A stretch of 29,403 nucleotides of DNA from JAUYIW01 sp043818555 (GTDB lineage Bacteria > Patescibacteriota > Patescibacteriia > UBA9934): NCBI GenBank assembly GCA_043818555.1, contig JBDRFP010000004.1, forward strand, positions 1 to 29,403, in the 5' to 3' direction. The translations under genes were made by a program, and so were the position numbers. Numbering within the stretch: position 1 is the stretch's first letter; every line of letters begins with the position of its first letter. A model generated the notes under the pieces. The model searched no databases and had not been told where the DNA came from. It saw only the letters and a program-made list of their open reading frames with translations. This document shows positions 1 to 9,164 of this stretch, piece after piece.

Positions 1-1
1 T

Positions 2-544
2 TGGTGGCCGGTGCATGAGGGGCCGCGTCGAGCCGGATTTGATCCTGTTTTTGAAGTTATGGTTGGCGCTATTTTGACTCAGAATACGGCCTGGTCAAAT
101 GTCGAAAAGGCGGTCGACGCTTTGCATCGCGAAGGCCTGCTCGATCCTGCTAGCATCAAAGCCGTTCACTGTGCTAAACTTAAGTCGTTGATCCGTCCGG
201 CGGGGTATTTTAATCAGAAAGCAAAAGGCCTTAAAGTTCTAGCTGAGTTCGTCGATGCCCAGTATCGCGGACACGCCGATCTTGCGGCCAAACAAGCATC
301 GCGAGACGATCTGCTCGACCTTTGGGGAGTTGGACCCGAAACTGCCGACTCGATATTATTGTATGCAGGAAACAGGCCAGAATTCGTAATAGACACTTAC
401 ACAAAGCGCCTTTGCGCTTCACACGGCGTCGAATTAAGCTCGTACGATGATTACAAGATGTACTTTCACGATCGCCTCGAGCCTGACACTAAACTCTTCA
501 ACGAATTCCACGCGCTAATCGTAAAATGGGGGAAAGAACGATAA
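2..544 (+). CDS. Endonuclease III-like HhH-GPD glycosylase, 5' partial
   Basis: The protein belongs to the HhH-GPD base-excision superfamily and probably removes damaged bases from DNA. The reading frame is open to the window edge (Trp-Trp-Pro precede the first GTG at 11), so the true start lies upstream. Visible motifs are VGAILTQNTAW near the N-terminus, the helix-hairpin-helix LWGVGPETAD and the GPD segment FVIDTYTKR with the catalytic Asp. Glu occupies the place of the catalytic Lys of true endonuclease III (GVGRKTA), which suggests a monofunctional glycosylase of the endonuclease III-related/MagIII type rather than an AP lyase. The protein stops right after HALIVKWGKER, where relatives usually continue into the four-cysteine iron-sulfur loop, so no cluster can form. 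A C-rich repeat follows the stop directly, then the helicase gene 42 nt downstream. Family assignment is firm; substrate is inferred. Confidence 0.85.
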   Translation, partial: WWPVHEGPRRAGFDPVFEVMVGAILTQNTAWSNVEKAVDALHREGLLDPASIKAVHCAKLKSLIRPAGYFNQKAKGLKVLAEFVDAQYRGHADLAAKQASRDDLLDLWGVGPETADSILLYAGNRPEFVIDTYTKRLCASHGVELSSYDDYKMYFHDRLEPDTKLFNEFHALIVKWGKER

Positions 545-579
545 CCACCCCCCAACCACTCCATAAAAAGGAGGGGAGA
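545..579 (+). repeat. C-rich/G-rich palindromic repeat carrying a Shine-Dalgarno, copy 1
   Basis: A C-rich tract begins directly after the stop codon and is followed by AAAAAGGAGGGGAGA. The same arrangement recurs at 16641-16675 after serS. The C-rich half (CCACTCC) can pair imperfectly with GGAGGGG. The GGAGG also sits at Shine-Dalgarno distance from the helicase ATG at 587, so the repeat both ends one gene and provides the ribosome binding site of the next. Confidence 0.75.
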
Positions 580-586
580 ACAAAGC

Positions 587-3535
587 ATGCCAAATAACCT
601 CCTCGAAAACTTAAACGAAGAGCAATTAAAGGCTGTCACTCATGGTGACGGTCCTTTAATGATTATTGCCGGCGCCGGGACGGGGAAGACCACTGTGGTT
701 ACGCAGCGGATCGCCTGGCTGATTGAGCAGAAACGCGCAAAACCGGACGAGGTTTTGGCGCTAACCTTTACAGAAAAGGCTGCTACGGAAATGGAGGAGC
801 GGGTCGATCAATTACTGCCAATCGGTTATGTCGACTTGTGGATATCTACTTTTCACTCATTTTGCGAACGAGTATTAAAGGTGCACGCGCTCGAAATCGG
901 GATTCCTCATGAGTACAAATTGCTTGACGAAGTTGGATCGCTGTTAATGGTTCGCCGCAACTTTGACAAGTTCGACCTTGATTACTATCGGCCACGAGGT
1001 AACCCAACTCGATTTATAAAAGCCCTATTAACGCATTTTTCTCGCGCTAAGGACGAACTTATTACACCGCAGATGTACATCGACTATGCCGAGAAACTTC
1101 AGCTCGATCTTGATTCTGTTGAAGGCGCTGCCGGCGAGGGTCAGGATGGGGAAATGGCCGAGGCGGCTCGAATCAAAGAACTCGCGAATGCCTACCACAC
1201 CTACCAACAACTTTTGCTCGACAACAATGCGCTCGACTTTGCCGATCTAGTGAATTACACGCTTGAGCTATTTAAAACTCGAGCGAACATTTTGGAGCAG
1301 TATCGGCAGCAGTTCAAATTCATTTTAGTCGATGAGTTTCAGGACACCAACAAGGCTCAGTACGAACTAGTGAAATTGCTAGCATCACCAAGGGATAACC
1401 TTACCGTTGTTGGCGACGACGACCAGTCAATTTACAAATTCCGCGGCGCGTCGCTTGAAAATATTCTCAAGTTTAGAGAAGACTATCCAGATACCAGCCA
1501 AATCGTTCTGACAAAAAATTATCGTAGCGCTGCCGCGATTTTAGACGGCGCCTACAAAGTCATTCAACAAAATAATCCTAATCGACTTGAAGTTAAGGAA
1601 AAGTTAGACAAAAAGCTGACTAGCGAGATCGACTGTAACGGCGCGGTTTGTCATATTCACGCTGCCACACTTGACGATGAGGTAAGGCGTACCATTGAGA
1701 CTATTGCCGAACTCAGGCAAGCTAGTAACTGCCATTGGAGCGATTTTGCAATTCTTGTGCGCGCCAACAGTAGTGCTGACCCCTTTATTCGCGCATTCGA
1801 GCGCGCCGGCATTCCATACCGATTTATGGCCATGAGCGGGCTTTACACGAAACCGATAATTCTGGATGTTATCGCCCATCTTCGCGTTCTTGCGCAGCCG
1901 CATGAAAGTCCATCCATGTACAGAATTTTAAGCCATCCTCAACTTGGCCTTGTTGAAAACGACATTGCCGAACTGTCTCTTTTTTCGCGCAGAAAAGGAA
2001 AATCACTTTGCACTGCCATGCAGGGCTCAAGTTTTATTCAAGACATGTCAGAAGACGGCAAAGCTAGAACTCGTGAAATTCTAGACTTGCTAATCCTGCT
2101 TCGCCAAGAATCAAAAAGAATGCCGGCGAGCGAACTGTTTGTTGAAGTGATGAAGCGCACAGGCCTGCTTGCCGATGTTCGGCTACGGCCAGAACAGGAA
2201 CAGCAGGAACTATTTGGATATTTGCAGCAGTTTTTTGAACGGCTGAAACGCTTTGAGTCCGATAACGACGATACAACCCTGTATCACTTCTTGGAAGAAT
2301 TTGATCACGAACGCGACGCCGGAGAAGTCGGCGCGCTTGCAGGCGATCCGGAAGAGGGGCCCGATGTGGTTAATGTGATGACCGTTCATGGCTCAAAAGG
2401 ACTTGAGTTTAAGTATGTATTCTTGGCTAATTTAGTAGAGCAGCGCTTTCCGTCAACAAACCGATCTGATGCAATCAGCTTCCCGGAAAAGTTGATTTCC
2501 TCTGCCGCTTCGAAAGATCATCACATTGAAGAAGAGCGCCGCCTATTCTATGTTGCGATGACGCGCGCTAAGGAACGGCTATATTTACTTTCAGCTGAGG
2601 ACTACGGCGGTAAGCGTAATCGCAAACCATCTCGGTTCCTGGCCGAACTCGGAATCGAACCAGAAGGTGGAATTACACATAATCAAATTCCAGTTGCAGA
2701 TGCAATCTCAATTACAAAAACTTCGAAAACCCCCGCCAATGCTATCGAATACACGCTTCCAAAAGCGGTTAGCTTTACTCAACTCGCCGCATTTTCAGCC
2801 TGTCCGCTCCAGTACAAGTTTGCCCACATTCTCAAAGTTCCGGTTTTTGGCAGACACACACTAAGCTTTGGAAAGACAATGCACAATTCGCTTCAAAAAT
2901 TCATGGAGCGCATTGCGGCAACCCAACAAAGGCCACAAGCAAGCCTTTTTGAGTCTGAAGAGCCAAAAGGATCGCAGATTCCATCAGAGAATGAATTACT
3001 CGAGATTTACAAGTCTTCCTGGATAGATGAATGGTATCCTAACGACCAAACTCGAAAAGAATACTTTGACAACGGCAAGGAATCGCTACTGGCTTATCGC
3101 CAAGATGTTATCAACGACACTCCGACTATTCACAGCTTAGAAAAAGGTTTTACACTAAAAATTGGCGATGTTGCAGTTCGCGGGCGCATCGACAGAGTGG
3201 ACCAGTTAGAAGACGGTGTCGAGATTATCGACTACAAAACAGGTTCGCCAATGGACGAAAAACCCGGATGGGATAAAAAGAAACAGCTCGTGCTTTACAA
3301 AATGGCCGCTGAGCAATGTTTCGACCCGCCAGTCAAGGTCAAAAAACTAACTTATCACTTTCTAACTGACAATTCGCGTGTTAGCTTTGAAGCAACTGAA
3401 AAAGACTGCGAAAAGCTGCAAAATGAGATTTTAACCACGGTTGATGCGATAAAACACAGTGAATTCGGCGCTACTCCAGGATTCAATTGCAAATATTGCG
3501 ATTTTAAAGACATTTGTGAATTTTCAACAGGATGA
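587..3535 (+). CDS. UvrD/PcrA-like helicase fused to a RecB/AddB-type Fe-S nuclease
   Basis: Superfamily 1A DNA helicase (982 residues) for DNA repair or recombination. N-terminal helicase motifs: Walker A AGAGTGKT at residues 28-35, Walker B/motif II VDEFQDT at 248-254, motif III GDDDQSIYKFRG from 276, motif IV KNYRS, motif V MTVHGSKGLEF and motif VI VAMTRAKERL. The last ~250 residues are a PD-(D/E)XK nuclease: Asp869 in GRIDR, then EIIDYKTG with Asp882 and Lys884. Cys739 (ACPLQYKF) and Cys968, Cys971 and Cys977 (CKYCDFKDIC) fit the four-cysteine iron-sulfur staple of AddB and Cas4. The fusion resembles a compact AddA/AddB-like enzyme, a form common in Patescibacteria (established knowledge). 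The ATG follows a GGAGG supplied by the upstream repeat. The stop overlaps the next start as ATGA, so translational coupling is likely. Confidence 0.95.
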   Translation: MPNNLLENLNEEQLKAVTHGDGPLMIIAGAGTGKTTVVTQRIAWLIEQKRAKPDEVLALTFTEKAATEMEERVDQLLPIGYVDLWISTFHSFCERVLKVHALEIGIPHEYKLLDEVGSLLMVRRNFDKFDLDYYRPRGNPTRFIKALLTHFSRAKDELITPQMYIDYAEKLQLDLDSVEGAAGEGQDGEMAEAARIKELANAYHTYQQLLLDNNALDFADLVNYTLELFKTRANILEQYRQQFKFILVDEFQDTNKAQYELVKLLASPRDNLTVVGDDDQSIYKFRGASLENILKFREDYPDTSQIVLTKNYRSAAAILDGAYKVIQQNNPNRLEVKEKLDKKLTSEIDCNGAVCHIHAATLDDEVRRTIETIAELRQASNCHWSDFAILVRANSSADPFIRAFERAGIPYRFMAMSGLYTKPIILDVIAHLRVLAQPHESPSMYRILSHPQLGLVENDIAELSLFSRRKGKSLCTAMQGSSFIQDMSEDGKARTREILDLLILLRQESKRMPASELFVEVMKRTGLLADVRLRPEQEQQELFGYLQQFFERLKRFESDNDDTTLYHFLEEFDHERDAGEVGALAGDPEEGPDVVNVMTVHGSKGLEFKYVFLANLVEQRFPSTNRSDAISFPEKLISSAASKDHHIEEERRLFYVAMTRAKERLYLLSAEDYGGKRNRKPSRFLAELGIEPEGGITHNQIPVADAISITKTSKTPANAIEYTLPKAVSFTQLAAFSACPLQYKFAHILKVPVFGRHTLSFGKTMHNSLQKFMERIAATQQRPQASLFESEEPKGSQIPSENELLEIYKSSWIDEWYPNDQTRKEYFDNGKESLLAYRQDVINDTPTIHSLEKGFTLKIGDVAVRGRIDRVDQLEDGVEIIDYKTGSPMDEKPGWDKKKQLVLYKMAAEQCFDPPVKVKKLTYHFLTDNSRVSFEATEKDCEKLQNEILTTVDAIKHSEFGATPGFNCKYCDFKDICEFSTG

Positions 3536-3852
3536 AGGGCATTGAAGGTTTAATTTCAGGAGCCATGGACAGGCATGGATTCGGCAGGCAAATTCAGTCA
3601 GCCCTGGTTGTTGAGTTTGCAAATCATCTACTCGATGAAATTATCGAATCGCATATAAGACATGACTTTCAGGTTGTGTCATTTAATGACGGAGAGCTGA
3701 AGGTTGCGTGCAAGCACTCGGCCGCAACCCACCATGTTCAATCGATAAAAACAACCATCTGTTCGCGCATTGAAGTTCAGTTTCCAACAGTCACGGTCAG
3801 CGCAGTGCGCGCGTGGATAAACCCGGATCCGCAAAAGCTGTGCGGACGCTGA
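3532..3852 (+). CDS. DciA-like (DUF721) protein
   Basis: Small basic protein of 106 residues. The pattern VVSFNDGELKVAC, then a helix (ATHHVQSIKTTICSRI), then VTVSAVRAWINP resembles the DUF721/DciA fold, in which a strand-turn-strand 'dg.L.v' motif is followed by a helix and a final strand. DciA proteins are the ancestral loaders of the replicative helicase DnaB, so a replication role is the likely inference. The start ATG overlaps the helicase stop (ATGA), so the two form one operon. The core is degenerate and the protein is somewhat short, so the family call is moderate. The promoter of the next gene starts directly after its stop. Confidence 0.6.
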   Translation: MKGIEGLISGAMDRHGFGRQIQSALVVEFANHLLDEIIESHIRHDFQVVSFNDGELKVACKHSAATHHVQSIKTTICSRIEVQFPTVTVSAVRAWINPDPQKLCGR

Positions 3853-3857
3853 TTTCG

Positions 3858-3866
3858 TGTTATAAT
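3858..3866 (+). promoter_or_regulatory. Extended -10 promoter for the glycine-rich protein gene
   Basis: A perfect extended -10, TGTTATAAT, lies 10 nt before the ATG at 3877. The -35 region at 3838-3843 (CTGTGC) is poor, as is usual with extended -10 promoters. The predicted transcript start near 3873 leaves almost no leader, so the message is probably nearly leaderless. Confidence 0.65.
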
Positions 3867-3876
3867 CAAATTGAAA

Positions 3877-6768
3877 ATGAGCAAGGAGGCTAAAAAGAAA
3901 CTGGCGATTTTGAGTCCATTCGTGATTGGAGTGGGTATTTTGATTTTTCTTTTTGTCGGCCTAACCCTTAATACATCCGAGGCGGAGGCAGTAAGTTGCT
4001 TTGCAAGTGACGGCGACGGCGTTTATGATACAGACGGCGACGGTGGCAATGGCGTAATCAAAATCACAGGAGTGCACACAATCCCTGCCGCAGCAAGCGC
4101 TTATGACTGCAGTTCGCTTGATTTTTGGATCGTTGCCAACGGAGTGCTGTTTTTAGATGGCAATGAGGCGACCGGAGAATATGCTGCAGTAAATTTTAAA
4201 AGCCTGGATATTGACACAGCTGGGTCGGTTCATTCAGACGAAGGAGGATGCACAAACCCGGGGAACGCCAACGGATACGGCCCAAACGGATCAAATGTTT
4301 GCACAATATCTACAGCTGGCTATGGTAGAGGAAATTTTAATAACAACCGAGCATGTGGAGGAGCAGGATACGGCGGAGACGGCGGCGCGCCTAATACAGG
4401 CACTTTACTCCCCGGAGAATTCTACAGCACATCACTTACGCCACTGTTATTTGGGTCCTCCGGAGGTAGCGCGGGGTATCTCGCTGCAATGGGCGGAACG
4501 GGCGGCGGGATCGTGCGCATCAATGTTACCAATACACTTATAAACGATGGAATCGTATCTGCAAACGGCGGAGATGGCGGATGGATAACTTCAGACGATA
4601 CTGACCGCGCCCCTGGTGGAGGATCTGGTGGGTCGGTTTATGTTACGGCCGGAAGAATTGACGGATCAGGGTCATTCCAGGCGCACGGAGGAGGCGGCGA
4701 AGACGACCCTGCCTATGACGGTGGTGGTGGCGCAGGAGGCCGGATTTACATTACTCACGACAGCAATGACTCAACATTTTCATTCTCAGGCACTTCTGTT
4801 GTGGCTAACGGCGGGCTTGGACCTGATGACGCGACAGACGGCGCAAAAGGAACAGCTTATGTTAAAAACACAGCAGCGGGCGAGGTTAAAATCTTCCAAG
4901 GCTTTACAATCGACGACACGGACTTTAGTGAAACAACTTGGATTTTTGATGCTTCTGCGCTAAATCTGTATTGCAACTCTAGCGCGGTAAGCCCGTCATT
5001 TACAGCCACTTATCTTACGCTTAATGGCCAGCTTACTTGCGACGATGTTGACGCGACATCTCTTACATCGATGGCATTTTCCGCTTCAAATACGCTCACG
5101 CTCCAATCCGGCATGAACTGGCATATTACAAAACTCAACGCAGATGTTGATTTTACAGTCCCAAACAATCAAACTTGGACAAATGTAACCCTTGAAACGC
5201 CTGCGGAAGGACTTTTGACCATTGATGACAGTGTTTCAATCAATCTTGCCGGAACTACAGCAGTAAACGCAAACGCGCAGTGGACAAATTTAACAGACCT
5301 GACTGTTGGATCGAGCGCTATGCTTTCGGCAAATAAAAAAGGGTGTTACAACGCCTTGAACGCAACCGGCTTCGGTCCAAATGCCTCAAATGTATGTTCG
5401 CAGGGAACGGCCGGAGGCGGTATTGGAAACAATGCTGACAACATGGGTCTTGGTGGCGGAGGCCACGGTGGAGCCGGAGGAGACGGGACAACCCGCGCAG
5501 GAGGCACAACATACAATGATCCTGACAATCCTGTGCTGTTTGGGTCCACAGGAGGATCTGCTGCAGAATTAAAGGCTCGCGGTGGAAACGGGGGAGGATA
5601 TCTTAAATTAAACGTCTCGGGCACTTTGGATCATCAGGGAGTTATTTCTGCATCAGGAGAGAACGGGACTACCTGGGCAATTGAGCGCGCTGCCGGAGGC
5701 GGTTCCGGAGGATCTATCAACATTACCACCGGAACATACAACTGCTCGGGATCCGGCTCGTTTAGCGTTGCGGGGGGCGACGGAGGGAATATGTCCGTAC
5801 AAGACGGAGGCGGTGGCGGAGGCGGTATGTTAAAAATATCGGCATCTACAGACGATTCCACCGGTTGCCCAATCTCAGGGCTCACGGCCGCTTCGGTTGC
5901 GCCAGGAGGCGCGGCTGACGGCTCAGCGGTCGCAGGGTCAACAGGAACACTTTCAACCGGAGCGCCTGCAGGTGTAGCGCCAACGGTCGATACGGTACGA
6001 GTGGCATACAGCGCCAATGGATCAAATGTTAGTCCTCTTGTACTTTCACCTGGCGCGAATAAATCAATGCATGTTAACGGCGTTGTTTCTGACGGCGACG
6101 GATACACTGATATCCAAAATGTTTCAACAGTCCTGTACCGCTCCGGAGTTTCCGGCGGGGTAGGCTGTGCCCCGGACAAAAACGATTGTTATAGCGTTGC
6201 AAGCTGCAACTTAACAGGTGGTGGCGGGAATAGCATTAATTATGATTGCGACATCTCGATGGCATACTTTGCCGACGCCACCGATTCCGGGACTTACTAT
6301 GGCGACACCTGGAACGCGCGCGTAACAGTTCAGGATGCTACTAATACAGTTAACAATGATTCCTACACAAACGAGGTACAAACGCTGCTTGCACTTGGTA
6401 CACCAGGCACTGTGCTTGATTTCGGTACGCTAGACCTTGGCACTACCAGTCCTTCCAGCGAAACAATGCTAATGACCAATCATGGTAATGTCGCTGTTGA
6501 CGCAAATATTTCAATGGCCTCTAACATGGCATGCACGTCAGGGTCTATCCCTCTCACAAACATAAAATACGGTCGTACAGATACAGCGCACGCAAGTCTT
6601 GAATACACAATGAGTTCAACTCCCGCGAAGGCTGTGTTAAGCCTGCCGCGTCAAATTAATGACTTTGCGCCAAGTACAGATACTCTGTATTGGAGGCACA
6701 GTATCCCCGGGTCAGGGGTTGGCGGAGTATGCACAGGCACAATTACAATCTCCGCAACGACTCCTTAA
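3877..6768 (+). CDS. Large secreted glycine-rich protein with a duplicated domain
   Basis: A 963-residue exported protein of unknown function. The N-terminus is a signal peptide: basic n-region (SKEAKKK), a ~20-residue hydrophobic core and a cleavage-like SEAEA before VSC. A TTG lies two codons upstream, but the ATG fits better with the promoter and signal peptide. Two glycine-rich segments, about residues 121-293 and 485-660, are copies of one domain. Each starts with a Gly-Cys followed by N(A/G)xGxGPNxSNVC, continues through LFGS(S/T)GGSA and runs of Gly-Gly, and ends with a GGGGxG stretch before an (I/L)KIS or RIYI strand. The rest is rich in Asp, Thr, Ser and Asn, looks beta-stranded, and ends in a domain opening LDFGTLDLGTTSP. 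It is probably a cell-surface protein or adhesin. The paired cysteines suggest disulfides outside the cell. Confidence 0.8.
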   Translation: MSKEAKKKLAILSPFVIGVGILIFLFVGLTLNTSEAEAVSCFASDGDGVYDTDGDGGNGVIKITGVHTIPAAASAYDCSSLDFWIVANGVLFLDGNEATGEYAAVNFKSLDIDTAGSVHSDEGGCTNPGNANGYGPNGSNVCTISTAGYGRGNFNNNRACGGAGYGGDGGAPNTGTLLPGEFYSTSLTPLLFGSSGGSAGYLAAMGGTGGGIVRINVTNTLINDGIVSANGGDGGWITSDDTDRAPGGGSGGSVYVTAGRIDGSGSFQAHGGGGEDDPAYDGGGGAGGRIYITHDSNDSTFSFSGTSVVANGGLGPDDATDGAKGTAYVKNTAAGEVKIFQGFTIDDTDFSETTWIFDASALNLYCNSSAVSPSFTATYLTLNGQLTCDDVDATSLTSMAFSASNTLTLQSGMNWHITKLNADVDFTVPNNQTWTNVTLETPAEGLLTIDDSVSINLAGTTAVNANAQWTNLTDLTVGSSAMLSANKKGCYNALNATGFGPNASNVCSQGTAGGGIGNNADNMGLGGGGHGGAGGDGTTRAGGTTYNDPDNPVLFGSTGGSAAELKARGGNGGGYLKLNVSGTLDHQGVISASGENGTTWAIERAAGGGSGGSINITTGTYNCSGSGSFSVAGGDGGNMSVQDGGGGGGGMLKISASTDDSTGCPISGLTAASVAPGGAADGSAVAGSTGTLSTGAPAGVAPTVDTVRVAYSANGSNVSPLVLSPGANKSMHVNGVVSDGDGYTDIQNVSTVLYRSGVSGGVGCAPDKNDCYSVASCNLTGGGGNSINYDCDISMAYFADATDSGTYYGDTWNARVTVQDATNTVNNDSYTNEVQTLLALGTPGTVLDFGTLDLGTTSPSSETMLMTNHGNVAVDANISMASNMACTSGSIPLTNIKYGRTDTAHASLEYTMSSTPAKAVLSLPRQINDFAPSTDTLYWRHSIPGSGVGGVCTGTITISATTP

Positions 6769-6769
6769 T

Positions 6770-7141
6770 ATGAACATCCGCCAATACCTTCTTACAATCG
6801 GCATTGGAACTGCATTTACATGGTCCGCCTGGTTCGTAGTGTTAATTAGCATCGATCCGGTCACTGCCGGATGGATTGCATTTTTGCTTTTTTACTTAAC
6901 ACTTTTTGCCGGTCTGTGCGGGTTATTCATGACAATCTCAACGGTAATTCGCATTACGCGGTTCCCAGACAGGGAAATTGGCGAGATTGTAAAAACATCA
7001 CTAAGACAGGGAATCACCATTGGAGCGCTCCTTACGGCTGCGCTGGTGTTGCAAAGCGTTGGTCTGTTAACATGGTGGACTCTTACGCTCTTAATCGTAC
7101 TTATTGCGTTTATAGAAATCCTGATGCATACAAAGAAATAG
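6770..7141 (+). CDS. Small integral membrane protein, unknown function
   Basis: A 123-residue protein with about four hydrophobic helices (approx. residues 6-26, 33-54, 78-97 and 99-118) and a charged loop (RITRFPDREIGEIVKTSLRQG) between the second and third. The reading frame extends upstream into the glycine-rich gene, but the ATG at 6770, one base after that gene's stop, is the natural start. The tight spacing indicates co-transcription and possibly co-function with the surface protein, for example at the membrane. I do not recognise a named family. Confidence 0.7.
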   Translation: MNIRQYLLTIGIGTAFTWSAWFVVLISIDPVTAGWIAFLLFYLTLFAGLCGLFMTISTVIRITRFPDREIGEIVKTSLRQGITIGALLTAALVLQSVGLLTWWTLTLLIVLIAFIEILMHTKK

Positions 7142-7219
7142 GTCTTTGCTTACCGACCGAGTCCTGGATTAAGCCTTTAAACCACCTTAAACCCCCGCTT
7201 GACACATTCAATTAACTAC

Positions 7220-7248
7220 TTGTCTTAAAATAGTTGTTCAGTTAAAAT
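7220..7248 (+). promoter_or_regulatory. Sigma70-type promoter for mreB
   Basis: TTGTCT and TAAAAT are separated by 17 nt. The predicted start near 7255 leaves a leader of about 17 nt before the mreB ATG at 7272, with no Shine-Dalgarno. A perfect TTGACA also lies at 7199-7204, but no -10 sits at proper spacing for it. Confidence 0.65.
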
Positions 7249-7271
7249 GATGGCCTAAGAAGCCGTCTTTT

Positions 7272-8324
7272 ATGTTGAACAAATTTTTTGGTCAATTTTC
7301 TGAAGATATTGGAATTGACCTTGGTACAGCGAATACATTGCTATTCGTTAAAGACAAGGGGATCGTAATGAACGAGCCTTCTGTTGTTGCGTTAAATACC
7401 CGTACAAACCAAATTATTGCTGTTGGGCACGCCGCTAAGGACATGATCGGCAAGACACCTCCGCACCTTGTAACCACCCGTCCGCTCACAAAAGGCGTAA
7501 TCTCGGATTTTGAAGTTGCGGAAAAAATGCTTAAATACTTCATTGATAAAATCCACGAGGACTCATTTACGATTGTGCCGCGGCCAAGAATTGTAATAGG
7601 CGTTCCGCTCGAAATTACCGAAGTTGAGCGCAAGGCCGTTGAAGACGCAGCGCTTGGCGCAGGCGCGCGACAGGTATTTCTTGTTGAAGAATCAATTGCC
7701 GCAGCTATTGGGGCAAGGCTTCCTATCACTGAATCTATCGGCAGTATGATTGTTGACATCGGCGGTGGCACAACGGAGATCGCCGTAATTTCACTTGGCG
7801 GAGTCGTCACTTGGAAATCGCTCCCAATCGCCGGAGATGAAATGACAAAAAATGTATCACAATACATCCGTGACACATTTAATCTCCTTGTCGGAGAGCG
7901 TGTAGCCGAAACTGTAAAACACAGAATAGGAAGCGCGCTTGAGCTAGGTGAACCGACCGGTATGGAACTCAGAGGGCGCGACCTGATCACAGGACTTCCA
8001 AAGCAAGTTTTCGTAAACGATTCACAAATCCGTGAAGCTTTATCCAAATCAGTGCAGACGATTATTGAAAACATTAAGGCCACGCTCGAAGTCACGCCAC
8101 CTGAACTTGTTGCCGATATCTACGAGCGGGGCATTGTACTTTCGGGCGGCGGGTCGCTCTTAAAAGGACTTGACCAGCGGCTAGCAAAGGAAGTCGACAT
8201 TCCTGTCACTATTGCAAACGACCCTCTTACCGCGGTCGCACGAGGCACAGGCGCAATGCTCGATGACGACGAGCTGCTTAAAAGCATGGCTCTCCCGTCA
8301 ACATCAGATGACTATCTTGCCTAA
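7272..8324 (+). CDS. mreB: Rod-shape actin homologue MreB
   Basis: Bacterial actin (350 residues, the usual length) that forms membrane-associated filaments and directs elongation-type peptidoglycan synthesis. The phosphate-1 loop DIGIDLGTANTLLFVK lies near the N-terminus, the phosphate-2 loop MIVDIGGGTTEIAVISLGG mid-protein and the adenosine motif GIVLSGGGSLLKGLD near the C-terminus. It heads the order mreB-mreC-mreD-mrdA and has its own promoter just upstream. There is no Shine-Dalgarno before the ATG. The identification is secure. It implies a rod-like or actively elongating cell. Confidence 0.98.
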   Translation: MLNKFFGQFSEDIGIDLGTANTLLFVKDKGIVMNEPSVVALNTRTNQIIAVGHAAKDMIGKTPPHLVTTRPLTKGVISDFEVAEKMLKYFIDKIHEDSFTIVPRPRIVIGVPLEITEVERKAVEDAALGAGARQVFLVEESIAAAIGARLPITESIGSMIVDIGGGTTEIAVISLGGVVTWKSLPIAGDEMTKNVSQYIRDTFNLLVGERVAETVKHRIGSALELGEPTGMELRGRDLITGLPKQVFVNDSQIREALSKSVQTIIENIKATLEVTPPELVADIYERGIVLSGGGSLLKGLDQRLAKEVDIPVTIANDPLTAVARGTGAMLDDDELLKSMALPSTSDDYLA

Positions 8325-8350
8325 TGAGGCCATGAGCGACCAATAAGCTT

Positions 8351-9163
8351 ATGTTTAAAATTAAAGTCTCAAACAAAACTAAAAAAGGCGCCAGATCGCT
8401 AGGCGTTTTTCTTTTTGCACTATTGGTGATCCTGATGTTTTTGCTTTTTGTCAGACCATTTACGAACGCCTCACAGAGTGTGCAGTCAATTTTCAACCGC
8501 ATCGGTTCAGGTATTTCCAACACTTACAACTATATTTCAACATCAAAAGGAGACCTTGAGAGGCAGGTCAGCGATCTTCAAAGCCAGATTGCGTCACTCA
8601 CGGTCGAAACAGCCTACATTGATGAGCTTGAACAAAATATTGTTGAGCTTCAGGGGCTGCTTGAATACACCGAAACAACAGAGCACAACACCACTACAGC
8701 CCGCGTAATTGCCCATTCTTTTGAAAATGAGCAGAAAATTCTGATAGATAAGGGCGCATCGGATGGGATAAAAAATGGCCTGGCGGTTGTGGTGGCAAAT
8801 GGACAAATTATCGGAACGGTTGGAGAAGTCAATCGCTCGAGCGCTACGGTTATCTTGATTGAAGACCGGTCAAGCAGCATACCTGCCGCAATTCTTGGCA
8901 CAGACCGGACGGTCGGCTTGGTGGAGGGCCAGTCTGGCTATCTGCAAAAAATGGCATTTATCCCACAAGACGCTGAAATTCACCAAGGCGATGTGGTAGT
9001 AACATCGGGTCTTAACGGCAACATACCGCCAGGGTTGGTGATCGGCCTTGTTAGCGAGGTTCTTTCTGACGAAACAGCCCTATTCCAGGAGGCGCTGATT
9101 GAATCGATTTACCCGCACGAACAATTCAGAGATGTTTTAATCATCGACCCGATAGCTGATTAA
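8351..9163 (+). CDS. mreC: Rod-shape determining protein MreC
   Basis: Bitopic scaffold of the elongasome (270 residues). A basic N-terminus (KIKVSNKTKKGARS) precedes one membrane helix at about residues 17-37 (GVFLFALLVILMFLLFV), then a coiled coil (GDLERQVSDLQSQIASL onwards), then the beta-rich MreC domain with IDKGASDGIKNGLAVV, VTSGLNGNIPPGLVIG and a C-terminal strand pair. This is the standard MreC architecture. It lies 26 nt after mreB and one base before mreD, with no recognisable Shine-Dalgarno. Confidence 0.93.
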   Translation: MFKIKVSNKTKKGARSLGVFLFALLVILMFLLFVRPFTNASQSVQSIFNRIGSGISNTYNYISTSKGDLERQVSDLQSQIASLTVETAYIDELEQNIVELQGLLEYTETTEHNTTTARVIAHSFENEQKILIDKGASDGIKNGLAVVVANGQIIGTVGEVNRSSATVILIEDRSSSIPAAILGTDRTVGLVEGQSGYLQKMAFIPQDAEIHQGDVVVTSGLNGNIPPGLVIGLVSEVLSDETALFQEALIESIYPHEQFRDVLIIDPIAD

Positions 9164-9164
9164 T

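Noticed and set aside
5634..6179. Proline-rich minus-strand frame opposite the glycine-rich gene
   Set aside because: Gly-Gly codons on one strand read as Pro/Ser/Ala on the other; the composition explains the open frame.
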